A DNA stretch of 64,000 nt from Atrina japonica (Eukaryota; Mollusca; Bivalvia; Pterioida; Pinnidae): contig BROG01000537.1 in assembly GCA_030159075.1 (NCBI GenBank), positions 1 to 64,000 of the forward strand. The letters run 5' to 3'. The position numbers and the translations under genes are program-made. Every line of letters starts with the position of its first letter. Positions within the stretch are counted from its first letter, which is position 1. Shown piece after piece: positions 24,032 to 31,605 of the stretch. The notes beneath the pieces were generated by a model. It had not been told where the DNA came from. It searched no databases and saw nothing but the letters and a program-made list of their open reading frames with translations.

Positions 24032-24361
24032 TAAAGTGTTCAGCGAAATGACATTTATCCGTGTTGTGTTATATCGATGAAGTGATTGTGGCTTCATCGA
24101 CCTTTGACGCCCATCTTACCGACCAAAAATGGAATGCAGCCCCCACAGGACAAATAGAAGCTACTGAAACGCTATTGGCTCCGAAGAACGCGAAGGAATT
24201 GCGACGTGTTTTGGGATTCTTTAACTGGTTTAGGAAATTTATACCAAATTTCTCTACAGTGTCAAATTCATTGAACTTATGTATGGAAAAGTGAATAACA
24301 AGGTGCGTTTGACGCGCGTTTCCGAGATTCAATCTCGAATTTTAAATTGGCCGTGGATATC
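24032..24361 (+). pseudogene. Ty3/gypsy RT C-terminus and start of RNase H
   Basis: The reading frame continues from before the MITE. It shows the RT motif C region as CYIDEVIVASSTFD (YIDE where YIDD is usual) and the conserved connection ELRRVLGFFNWFRKFIPNFS. A frameshift near 24295 leads into the first strand of RNase H, where the virus-like element interrupts it. Confidence 0.8.
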
Positions 24362-24899
24362 AGTAGTAATAGGCAGTTCCATGGCGTGCCATTTGAATTT
24401 AACCGCCACTGATGACGTCATCAGAATGCTGGCTTCTGATTGGTCAATTCAAATGGCACGCCATGGAGCCGCCAGTGAGGCCATACCGGAAGTGCGTCAT
24501 ACCGGAAGTGAGGTCATGTTGTCATGGCAATAAGGCGAAAGAGCCAATCGTTGAGCTCGGAGGCGTGTCTATGAGCGGAAGTGGAAGGTTGTGGGGGCGG
24601 CCATCTTGGTTAAGGAGCCAATGAGAGCCTTCGTTACAAGAGGTTGGGGTCACGAGAGGTCACGTGAGTTCACGAGAGGTCACGTGAGTTCCCGAGAAGT
24701 CAACGGTAAGAGAGAGAAGTTGGGTTTTTCCAGTTTTGAGCTGAGAGTGAATCTATTTTTAGAACCGAAACTTTGGGTTTTTCCAGGTTTGTGAAACCAG
24801 TAGTTGGTGGCGCCACCGTCGGTGAGAGTGCACAAGTGCGCATGCGCGAGAAGCGGTAGGTCGAGCTCGACTCAAGCTTGTACTAAGACTTGTAGAGTA
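24362..24899 (+). repeat. Left terminal inverted repeat of the virus-like element
   Basis: About 538 bases match the reverse complement of 37146-37711 with few differences. The outermost ~105 bases are themselves a foldback: 22-base arms at 24378-24399 and 24446-24467, with the palindrome TGATGACGTCATCA (24410-24423) in the loop. Further in are CACGTGAGTT repeats (E-box-like) near 24660-24690 and a CGCATGCGCG motif near 24840. Confidence 0.9.
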
Positions 24900-25530
24900 T
24901 GTACAAAGGGAGATTACTCTGTATAGACTCTATAGGTGAAACAAAGGGAGATTACTCTGTATAGACTGTAGAGATGGGGCAAAGGGGGATCACTCTGTAT
25001 AGACTGTATAGATGAAACAAAGGGTGATTACTCTGTATAGACTATAGGGGTGGAACAAAAGGGGTGATGACTCTTTATGGGCTGTATGCATTAAACCAGA
25101 GGGGCGGGTGGGTAGCGAAACAGGAAGGTTAGGAAGGGTAGCCATCTTGGCTATGGAATCATGGGATATCTAGTTTTTCAGGGACTGACTATTCTCACGA
25201 CAGGAGGGAAAACTATAGAACATGAAAGTGTGTAACGTACTCAAAGTTTGTCAAAGTGATCAAGTGTGTACCGTTCTCATGTTTCAAAGTTTGTCAAAGT
25301 GATCAAGTGTTTGTGTCGTACTCAAAGTTTGTCAAAGTGATCAAGTGTGTACCGTTCTCATGTTTCAAAGTTTGCAACGTGTGCAACGTTCTTAGTTATG
25401 AAGTCTCAACGTGACACAAGTGACAAAGTGACACAAGTGACAAAGTGACACAAGTGACAAAGTGACACAAGTGAGACAAGTGACAAAGTGACACAAGTAG
25501 TAAAGTGTAAAGTATGAAGTTGTTCACTTA
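24900..25530 (+). repeat. Subterminal tandem repeats of the element
   Basis: Three short repeat types follow each other: ~40-base units with GATTACTCTGTATAGACT (24905-25085), ~45-base units with CAAAGTTTGTCAAAGTGATC (25235-25375), and ~17-base units GACACAAGTGACAAAGT (25410-25495). No gene is seen. Confidence 0.85.
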
Positions 25531-25584
25531 CGTCGTTTCAACAAGTATCAAAGTTCAGATAGTGAAAATAGTATCTGTATTATT

Positions 25585-25725
25585 TTATATTATTTCTTGT
25601 ACTACTGTATATAAAATAAAAAATTAAACACTCACCAGAGAGAGTTTTTCTGACGATGTTGACTCTTCGAGCTTCGGCTGCCAAATGAGCTCTCGGAGGT
25701 CTAACTGAACTTATTCTCAAGTTTT
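25585..25725 (-). repeat. Exon-like repeat, left copy, facing outward
   Basis: On the minus strand this matches two plus-strand copies at the right end (36655-36775 and 36860-36985): a TTCAGTTAGACCTC start, a core GAGCTCATTTG...CCGAAGCTCGAAGAGTCAACATC, and a strong 5' splice-like site GGTGAGTGTTT followed by an AT-rich stretch. The core can be read as RAHLAAEARRVNIVRK, similar to the peptides of the other two copies. Confidence 0.65.
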
Positions 25726-25873
25726 TAATGTTACTATTTTTAGAATTGCCTCGTTTTGAATTTCTGTCTGATAAAATTGAATCGATCAAGTAAAAAAGAA
25801 TTAACTTACTTACTATAGGTTAGTCTTACCACTATAGTATAACACATACAAAAAACTGCATAGTTTCAGTTAA

Positions 25874-25913
25874 GGTTTCTTTTCGTGTAAGTTAGGTTGC
25901 CCTGAAAAGGGCC
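25874..25913 (-). terminator. Histone-like 3' processing signal of gene A
   Basis: Minus strand: stem-loop GGCCCTTTTCAGGGCA (25898-25913, with the outermost base pair broken), preceded by AAAC and followed by ACC, then a purine-rich ACGAAAAGAAACC (25874-25886) about 11 bases on. This is the layout of replication-dependent histone genes: stem-loop, cleavage after ACCCA-like bases, then a U7-binding element. Confidence 0.75.
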
Positions 25914-25939
25914 GTTTGTTTTTTGGGTTGTTAAAACCC

Positions 25940-26179
25940 TTACAGCAAGCAGCAGCAGCCGCAGGCCCGGCAACACACCATTTTTTCCCTTTCTCTTGCT
26001 GCTGCACGGGCCTCCGCTACACGGCACCATTTCTCCAAGCCGGCCTTCTGTTGTTCAAAATACTCCCACTCTTGGGAGGCCGTCTTCAGGCTGTCCAAAA
26101 TATATTTTGGTTTACTTGCCCAAAACTTCTCGCTATCTAAAAACATACTGCTTTGATTTGTGGTCGTTGGTTGTGCCAT
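25940..26179 (-). CDS. Small gene A: 79-residue protein with Cys-rich C-terminus and histone-type 3' end
   Basis: I start at the ATG 26179 (MAQPTTTNQSS) because a TATAAAAAG box lies about 45-50 bases upstream on the same strand, which places transcription start just ahead of it. Upstream codons up to 26248 have no ATG. The protein has a helical middle (FWASKPKYILDSLKTASQEW), an Ala/Arg/Glu-rich helix, and ends CCRACGCCCLL. The last four residues CCLL could serve as a prenylation box, but that is a guess. No family is recognised. The stop is followed 27 bases later by a histone-type stem-loop. It forms a divergent pair with gene B. The frame is intact. Confidence 0.65.
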   Translation of the reverse strand: MAQPTTTNQSSMFLDSEKFWASKPKYILDSLKTASQEWEYFEQQKAGLEKWCRVAEARAAAREREKMVCCRACGCCCLL

Positions 26180-26388
26180 TTTGTCTCCTGGAAGGAAGCG
26201 CAGTGAAATGAGACGCGCACGGCTTTTTATATGAGCAGTATAGTGCACGCGACGTACTCTGTCTCGTCAACTTTGACCTCTTTTGATGATTGGTCTATGT
26301 ATCGTTGGCAACGTGATTCCACCAATGAAAACGTCAAGAGTGATAGACGCCTAGGAGAAATCAGTCTAAGAGTGATAAAAAATAAAAA
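26180..26388. promoter_or_regulatory. Divergent promoter between small genes A and B
   Basis: On the minus side there is a TATA box ATATAAAAAG (26223-26232). Between the genes lie two CCAAT boxes, one in each orientation (26289-26293 and 26322-26326). The gene B side has an A/T-rich GATAAAAAATAAAAAATG directly at the start codon. A divergent pair sharing CCAAT boxes is also how many histone gene pairs are built. Confidence 0.55.
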
Positions 26389-26655
26389 ATGTCAAACATG
26401 GCGTATACTATGGAGTACACTATGGAACAAGAAATCGAACCTGTTCTAATCGAGCCTGTATATGATACTAGGCAGATTTTTCGTGATACTAAAGATAAGT
26501 TACGAAAGATTGATCTGAACTTTCATCAGGGAAAAGATGTTCGGCTGAGACGAATTGTACTTCTCAATTCTGTTTTACGGTTTGGTAGAGAAGAGAGAAA
26601 ACGTAAGCAGATGGATGAGAAGTGTTTGCCGTTTAAAAAGAGATTCTGTACATGA
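26389..26655 (+). CDS. Small gene B: 88-residue basic protein with histone-type 3' end
   Basis: ATG at 26389 begins MSNMAYTMEYTM. Another ATG at 26401 is equally possible. The N-terminal third is acidic (EQEIEPVLIEP). The rest is basic with RLRRIVLLNSVLRFGREERKRKQ and ends KKRFCT, a likely nuclear signal. It is not a histone fold that I can recognise, and no other family is recognised. The frame is intact. The stop is followed 27 bases later by a stem-loop with a compensatory base pair change relative to the other copies. Confidence 0.65.
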   Translation: MSNMAYTMEYTMEQEIEPVLIEPVYDTRQIFRDTKDKLRKIDLNFHQGKDVRLRRIVLLNSVLRFGREERKRKQMDEKCLPFKKRFCT

Positions 26656-26681
26656 ATCATGGCAGATATGCCAAAAACAAC

Positions 26682-26723
26682 GGTCCTTTTCAGGACCACT
26701 TATATCTTACGAGAAGAAACCTT
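26682..26723 (+). terminator. Histone-like 3' processing signal of gene B, with compensatory stem change
   Basis: The stem-loop is GGTCCTTTTCAGGACC (26682-26697). Against the usual copy both stem position 3 (C to T) and its partner (G to A) have changed, so pairing is kept. CAAC precedes it. ACGAGAAGAAACC (26709-26721) follows. A back-up AATAAA lies at 26746-26751. Confidence 0.8.
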
Positions 26724-26870
26724 AAACTGAATGTGCAGTGTATATAATAAAATGAGTTATAGGGTTTATGAGACAAGAATATGAGTTATAGGGTTTATGA
26801 CACAATAAAATGAGTGATAGGGTTTATGTTTTATAGAGTAGTAGATGTAGCATATCTCAATACAGTTTAG

Positions 26871-26909
26871 ATTACTTTTCTAATGAGTTGGGTGGCCCTG
26901 AAAAGGGCC
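26871..26909 (-). terminator. Histone-like 3' processing signal of gene C
   Basis: The stem-loop GGCCCTTTTCAGGGCC (26894-26909) is perfect and is followed by ACCCA, exactly the metazoan histone cleavage context. A GAAAAGTAAT-type purine stretch (26871-26880) follows. Confidence 0.8.
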
Positions 26910-27284
26910 GTTAGTTAGGTTACTAATATTGACAGTAACATCTTCTCTTTTTTTCAGAGGTAAACGTCGTTCTGCTTCCTGTAGATCATCTGTCTTTCTC
27001 TTGATCGTCATGATGATCTGTATCTGTAGTTGACGAAAACTAGCTCTAATCTGTTTTCTAGTAGAAACATACTGCGCTGACAAATACTCTAAACCCTGTC
27101 GGTACTGCAGGTCGAGTTGATCTCTGAATATCTGCGACGTTTGCTGATGTTTCAGTTGCCTCCATCTCAGATTCAGTTTCGTCAGTAGACTCTGATAGTA
27201 ACGATTACACTTCATTGTACGCCACTTGGTCTTCTGTTGTAACAGAATAATTCTGTAAATAGCTTCTGTATAGATGCTCTCCAT
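26880..27284 (-). CDS. Small gene C: 134-residue helical basic protein with histone-type 3' end
   Basis: The ATG at 27284 begins MESIYTEAIYRII. The protein is strongly helical and Gln/Arg-rich (KWRTMKCNRYYQSLLTKLNL, QLQIQIIMTIKRKTDDLQEA), ending near LPLKKREDV. No family is recognised. The frame as it stands runs through the stem-loop (residues GPFQG) before stopping at 26880. In the other four genes the stop precedes the stem-loop, and other frames have TAG/TAA just upstream, so a small indel or lost stop near the 3' end is likely. It is divergent from gene D. Confidence 0.6.
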   Translation of the reverse strand: MESIYTEAIYRIILLQQKTKWRTMKCNRYYQSLLTKLNLRWRQLKHQQTSQIFRDQLDLQYRQGLEYLSAQYVSTRKQIRASFRQLQIQIIMTIKRKTDDLQEAERRLPLKKREDVTVNISNLTNGPFQGHPTH

Positions 27285-27404
27285 TTTGGTTTTTGTTTTT
27301 TCACTAAGCGATGTTCAACAAGAAGGAGAAGAAGAAACGCTCACGCGACGTGTGACGTCACACCCTGCCGAGTATGTCTCAGAGTCTATAGTCATTGTTT
27401 GATC
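27285..27404. promoter_or_regulatory. Divergent promoter between small genes C and D
   Basis: The 120-base gap contains the palindrome GTGACGTCAC (27352-27361), a CRE/ATF-type site. The same TGACGTCA core recurs upstream of gene E and in both terminal repeats. No strong TATA box is seen on either side. Confidence 0.5.
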
Positions 27405-27599
27405 ATGGCTGACTGTGTAACCATGTGGGGCGAAGTACAAGAAAAAGAAGAATGGCTGATATGTGCCGATACAGTGGGAAGAAAGGTGGGCTGGTTATCG
27501 AATATCGACGAATGGATTGAGCTCGTGAAGCTTGAAAAAAGAAAAAGAGAAAGACGGCAGAGAAAACGGACAAAATGCTTTTTATGCCATGGCATATAA
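27405..27599 (+). CDS. Small gene D: 64-residue protein with basic C-terminus and histone-type 3' end
   Basis: ATG at 27405 begins MADCVTMWGEVQEKEEWL. The first half is acidic with several tryptophans. The second half is very basic (KLEKRKRERRQRKRTK) and ends CFLCHGI, one CxxC pair. Nuclear or nucleic-acid binding is likely from the charge. No family is recognised. The stop lies 22 bases before the stem-loop, and the frame is intact. Confidence 0.65.
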   Translation: MADCVTMWGEVQEKEEWLICADTVGRKVGWLSNIDEWIELVKLEKRKRERRQRKRTKCFLCHGI

Positions 27600-27620
27600 A
27601 GCCTAAAACACAAAAAAAAC

Positions 27621-27660
27621 GGCCCTTTTCAGGGCCACCTAACTTTTTACGAAAAGAAAC
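27621..27660 (+). terminator. Histone-like 3' processing signal of gene D
   Basis: The stem-loop GGCCCTTTTCAGGGCC (27621-27636) is preceded by AAAAAAAAC and followed by ACCTA and then ACGAAAAGAAACC (27649-27661). This is the clearest of the five copies. An AATAAA at 27681-27686 could act as a back-up. Confidence 0.85.
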
Positions 27661-27661
27661 C

Positions 27662-28362
27662 TATGACTGATTAGAGCAGTAATAAAACATAGATCCTTTG
27701 TATACCCTTATTCTGTATCTCTTATTTTAGCTGTGTATCTCTTCTACTCTAAGTGTTACACGATAACTCTTGATCTCCTTCTACTCATAGTTTTGTAGTT
27801 TTGTTCATGGTGTTTTACACCAGATCACCCCTTTGTGTCTACCTTGTAGATACTAGAACAGGACTCTAAGTGTACTCTTAGTGTATACCTTATACCCAGT
27901 AGGTTTAAACTCTAAGTGTACTCTAAACGTGTACACCTTTTAGTCATAAATACACAAACACCAGATCATTTTTAATAAGTTTAATGCCCCGCTAAAAACT
28001 TTTTAGATAGTCGACAGAGGATTAGGGCCGTCCCTCTGTGACTATGTACAATACATAAGAATGAACTATGAAATCACTGATTAACTATCAGAACATTAAC
28101 TTTGATTAACATAAGAATGAACTATGAGAACATTAACTTTGAGAACACTGAATTCACTTTCTGTGACTATGTACAATACATAAGAATGAACTATGAGAAC
28201 ACGCAAACAAAACTTTGAGTCACTTTGTCTCACTACTACGGTTGATCTTGCCCATACAGCACGGAGCAAAAGAACGTCAGCTTTTGTCCTAGATCGGTCG
28301 GTTCGGATTCCTAGACGCTGTGACACTAAACGTATTTACATGATAAACAGTACTAAAAACAT
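27662..28362. other. Non-coding spacer of the element with short repeats
   Basis: Loose repeats of ACTCTAAGTGTACTCTTAGT type lie at 27740-27930. A ~40-base unit with ACATAAGAATGAACTATGA is repeated about three times at 28045-28200. An integrase gene could have been lost here, but there is no sequence trace of one. Confidence 0.5.
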
Positions 28363-28944
28363 TCACTGCTGTTCAGTTTCCACTTTCCCTTTCTTGGTGG
28401 CTTTGCCTCCCTTCTTGAGCATCAAGTTGAGTTTACGTTTGACCCCTGTTGAAGTCTGTTCGGGACATTCATAAGCCCAATGACCTGACTGATGACATTT
28501 ATAACACTGGTCCGATTGGCGAGATCGATTGTCTACTTTGTTCTCAGGTTCTACTCTTACTGATGTTGTTGTTGTTGTTGCCGACTCGTTATTCTTAGGA
28601 CATCTAGGAGACCAATGGCCAATTTCACCACAAATGAAACAAGGATGAGTCTGTGGCGTAGGCTTATATTCGTACCCCATATATGATGTTCTGACTCCTG
28701 ACTGTACGTTATCCTTCAATTCTTTCAGAGTAGTTTGTAATAGTCGTGAGTTCTTCCCTCATTTTCTGTAATGTGGATAGCAAGGCATCACGTAACATTC
28801 CCTGGGTCGCATCATTTTTCTTGTTTTTTCTTGCAACTGGTCTAAAGTTTTGAGAACTTCATCAAACTCATCGGCCCCTTCTAGGTAAGGTGTAATATTA
28901 GGTGAATAATTTGGGTGCGTCTGTGACAAGCCTGCATAACTCAT
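28363..28944 (-). pseudogene. CCHC zinc-knuckle protein with coiled-coil region, frame-disrupted
   Basis: The C-terminal part has two perfect C-x2-C-x4-H-x4-C knuckles, CFICGEIGHWSPRC and CYKCHQSGHWAYEC, then a basic tail (KKGGKATKKGK). This resembles the nucleocapsid end of retroviral Gag and cellular RNA/ssDNA-binding proteins. The upstream part is helical. The frame leaves and re-enters around 28735-28830: an in-frame TGA at 28759 sits where another frame is open and coiled-coil-like, so two small indels are likely. I take the ATG at 28944 because a CTATAAAG box lies about 50 bases upstream and the longer frame has no ATG. It lies downstream of the BIR gene on the same strand. Confidence 0.7.
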
Positions 28945-29097
28945 GTTGATGACTGATTCAAATGATGTTTGGTCACAGCACTTCACTTTACTTTATAGCC
29001 GTTCTTCTTCTTATTCTATATTTAGACTCGTTCCCGTCAGCCACTTGGATGTTCCCAGAAGGGAGGCTCCACACAGGGATTTTTGTTTTTGTTATGT

Positions 29098-29677
29098 TTA
29101 TATCAGCAATTGACTGAAAGCACAATCTTTAGACCAACGTCGATGTTCTGTAAAAGCATTATCGCTCCATTCCCAATCTTTTAAACAGATGCCACAAGAA
29201 AAACACTGAACGTGGTCACTGTTCCCTAAATACACAAATTCCTGCTCTGGCTAATTCTGTCTGTTTAGGTCCCGGTAGATATTTGGGCCAATGATCTTTA
29301 AACGTCAGGTACCTGGATTCATACGTACAAAAATTAGGCAAGGCTAAAGGTATTCTTAATTCCTGATGAAACGATAACCCTCTGACGATAGCAGGTCTTA
29401 GTTTAAAAGTGGTCACACCTTGTCTCCTTTCGGTAGGTGGAGTCCTTGTCACCTCTATCAGATTGACTCTCGGTACGCTATCCACTTCAACCCGATGAGC
29501 TCGTGGTACACTATCTACTTCTACTCGATGAACTCGTGGTACACTATCCATCATGTCTCGGTTCATGGGAGCACTATCCGTGACGGTCTGACTAGCATCC
29601 ATCGTCGATGAAAATAAAGTTTTCATACTTGATGTTCTTTCCATCGTGTCTGAGAGTGAATGGTTCCTGATGTGCAT
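29098..29677 (-). pseudogene. BIR-domain (IAP-like) protein, one frameshift
   Basis: The N-terminal part carries three 10-residue repeats of DSVPRxHRVEV type. The BIR domain follows: SRYLTFKDHWP, then, after a one-base indel near 29240, a segment with the full zinc ligand set C-x2-C-x16-H-x6-C (CFSCG, WEWSD, EHRRWSKDC) ending with a TAA at 29098. BIR domains bind caspases or IAP antagonists and typically block cell death in baculoviral and cellular IAPs. There is no RING finger. A TATAAAAAG box just upstream (29688-29698) favours translation from the ATG at 29644 rather than 29677. I infer an anti-apoptotic role. Confidence 0.8.
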
Positions 29678-29733
29678 TCTCACTCCCTTTTTATAAGTTT
29701 CATAAAATCTATTTTTAGATCAGAACTACAAAA

Positions 29734-30404
29734 TCATATTTTTCTACGTTTTTTGTCCTGAAACACAAATTGTATCATCGGTACGTCTACATGATGACCA
29801 AAAGGATCCCATGCTACTTGTCGTTGTTCTTTATGCACATGATACATCATACCTGCTCGATTGCCATTATTATCATTTAATTGTAAATGAAAAGTGTCAC
29901 CGTACATGGGAGACTGACGACAATCGCTTAAACCATTGTCGTAGAAACATTAAAATATCATGAGGTATTTCTTCCTGTTCTACTTTTCGTGGTCGTCCCC
30001 TTTTCACTCCTTCCCTCTGTCCCTTTTCTTCTTCTCTTTGTTCTTTTGTTCTCTCTACGGATACTTTCCGTGGACGTCCCCTCTTTCTTTTCATTCTCTG
30101 TTCTTTTTCTTCATCTCTCTGTCCTTCTGACTTTTTCTCTCCTTCTATCTTTTCCTGTCCTTCCATCGTTTCCCCTATTTTTTTCTCTCTGTTCTTCTTC
30201 TTCTTCTCTCTGTTTCCCTTTTTCTTCTCTCTGTTTCTCTTCTTCTTCTCTCTGTTTCTCTTCTCTCTGTTTCTCCCCTTTCCACCCCTTTCGTCTTTTC
30301 ATGTCTTCTTTTCTCGCGTCATTATTCATGTCATTTTCTCTTTTCGTTGGTTTCATATTGATAGATGTCAAATACAAGATGTGAACACGATGACTCTCGG
30401 TCAT
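29734..30404 (-). pseudogene. AT-hook protein with charged repeats, frameshifted
   Basis: ATG at 30404. A long Lys/Arg/Glu-rich region of KQREE-type repeats is followed, after a frame change near 30150, by two AT-hooks (KRKRGRPRK and KRGRPRK) that bind the minor groove of AT-rich DNA. After another frame change near 29930 comes a compact C-terminal domain (MYGDTFHLQLNDNNG, YHVHKEQRQVAWDPFG) that I do not recognise, ending KKRRKI. It starts 32 bases after the stop of the upstream gene. A DNA-packaging or chromatin role is inferred. Confidence 0.6.
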
Positions 30405-30436
30405 CAACTGACCCAAGTCCTGTGTTGCACTTCATT

Positions 30437-31469
30437 TTAAATGACACGACGAAAATGAAGTTTGGCAATCACTTTTCCTCCTAGAAAATGAATTTTACGT
30501 CCCATGTCATCTCTCAATTGTATTTCAATGGTATCAAAATACTTTTTATTTAAACCCACATAATTGTAATGAAAAGGTTCCCAATGTTGATGATTGAGCG
30601 ATTGACCCGTTTGAAAAGGGACCACACGTAATAACGGTAACGATTGTGAACCTACAATTTGACTTTCGGCAATGTTACTGTAGACATAGATATCAATCAT
30701 ACCAATATTTAAATCGGGTGGATACCGTGGCATGTGTGTGACTTCGATCCATTTCGTCATCTCCTCATTCATGTCAACGGCTTCAAAGCCTAGCTTATAA
30801 CCCAGTAGACTTGGAAAACGTATTAAAAAGGGAACGGAATAGATGGATCGGCTTTTAAACTCAATGATGAATCGATCTAAAGCTTCGTCATATCTGAATT
30901 TAATAGTATTTTTATGAGAGAGATCTTCTATCCCATCAATGACATATTGAAAGGCTCTAGAAAAACCAACTTTCATCTCTTCTATTAAAGCAGCAGGAGA
31001 CGCATAAAGCCCCGAACGAAATTTAAGTCTCCAAATACTTCCTACAAAAGCGATCCCCGATTTCGTATCAGTTTTAGAGATGACATGATCAAATTGGGGA
31101 TCATCTAACGAGACGTGTTTCTTAATCAATTCTACAGTAAAACGTTTCATGTTGACGATATTTCATTTCCTTTTTCTTGGGATACGTAGAGGGGTCCTGA
31201 GGATTTTTAGGTGTCACGACGGATTCCAAAGGAACGTGAAGGGGAACCAGGACATCTATGTATTTCTCATCGGATGTTATCGATTCTATTAAGTTGGGAA
31301 AGATCAATTCACTCAACGCTACTTCCCACTCACTATCCATCATACTTAAAGCTTGAGGTAAATGAGTTTTGAATTCTGTTAAGGTATTATCGGGAAAGAC
31401 TTTTAAACTAGCATCGCTAGGTAAAGTCATGTAAAAACTACCATGATCTTTCGAATCGAGAGTCGCCAC
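30437..31469 (-). pseudogene. Structural-type protein of Polinton/adintovirus-like elements, one frameshift
   Basis: Two overlapping frames form one protein of about 340 residues. The first has FYMTLPSDASLKVFPDN and a SEWEVALSELIFP segment. The second, entered near 31140, ends with PLLRVVPFQTGQ, a DTIEIQLRDDMG.IHFLGG segment and the terminal LHFRR. I recognise this arrangement from uncharacterised proteins that accompany polymerase B in animal Polinton-like elements, and I regard a minor capsid or penton-like role as likely but unproven. The first codon in this copy reads GTG where ATG would be expected. A GATATAAAAC box lies about 60 bases upstream (near 31532). Confidence 0.65.
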
Positions 31470-31571
31470 GATGCGTGTACTTGAGATCCAACTGTATCAA
31501 TGAACCCCTACCCTTCACTGTCTTCTGTTTTATATCAACAACACACAACACCAAAGTCAAACTCATAAATT

Positions 31572-31605
31572 TTTATTACTCAAAAAACTTTATTCAAACT
31601 TTATT
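31572..31605 (-). terminator. Three AATAAA poly(A) signals of the polymerase gene
   Basis: AATAAA occurs on the minus strand at 31600-31605, 31589-31594 and 31572-31577. The first overlaps the TGA stop codon by one base. No histone-type stem-loop is present, unlike at the five small genes. Confidence 0.75.

Noticed and set aside
27405..27599. Small genes of the element as true histones
   Set aside because: Although basic and histone-tailed, none shows a histone-fold sequence pattern that I recognise.
28193..28474. Plus-strand 93-residue frame
   Set aside because: Runs antisense to the CCHC gene and its spacer, with no features of its own.
29030..29080. Possible sixth histone-type stem-loop after the BIR gene
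   Set aside because: Only a 4-bp stem (TCCC/GGGA) with loop TTCT, without the GG...CC closing pairs or the downstream purine element.
29989..30384. Plus-strand frame of Ser/Phe/Leu-rich sequence
   Set aside because: Shadow of the minus-strand Glu/Lys/Arg repeat of the AT-hook gene.
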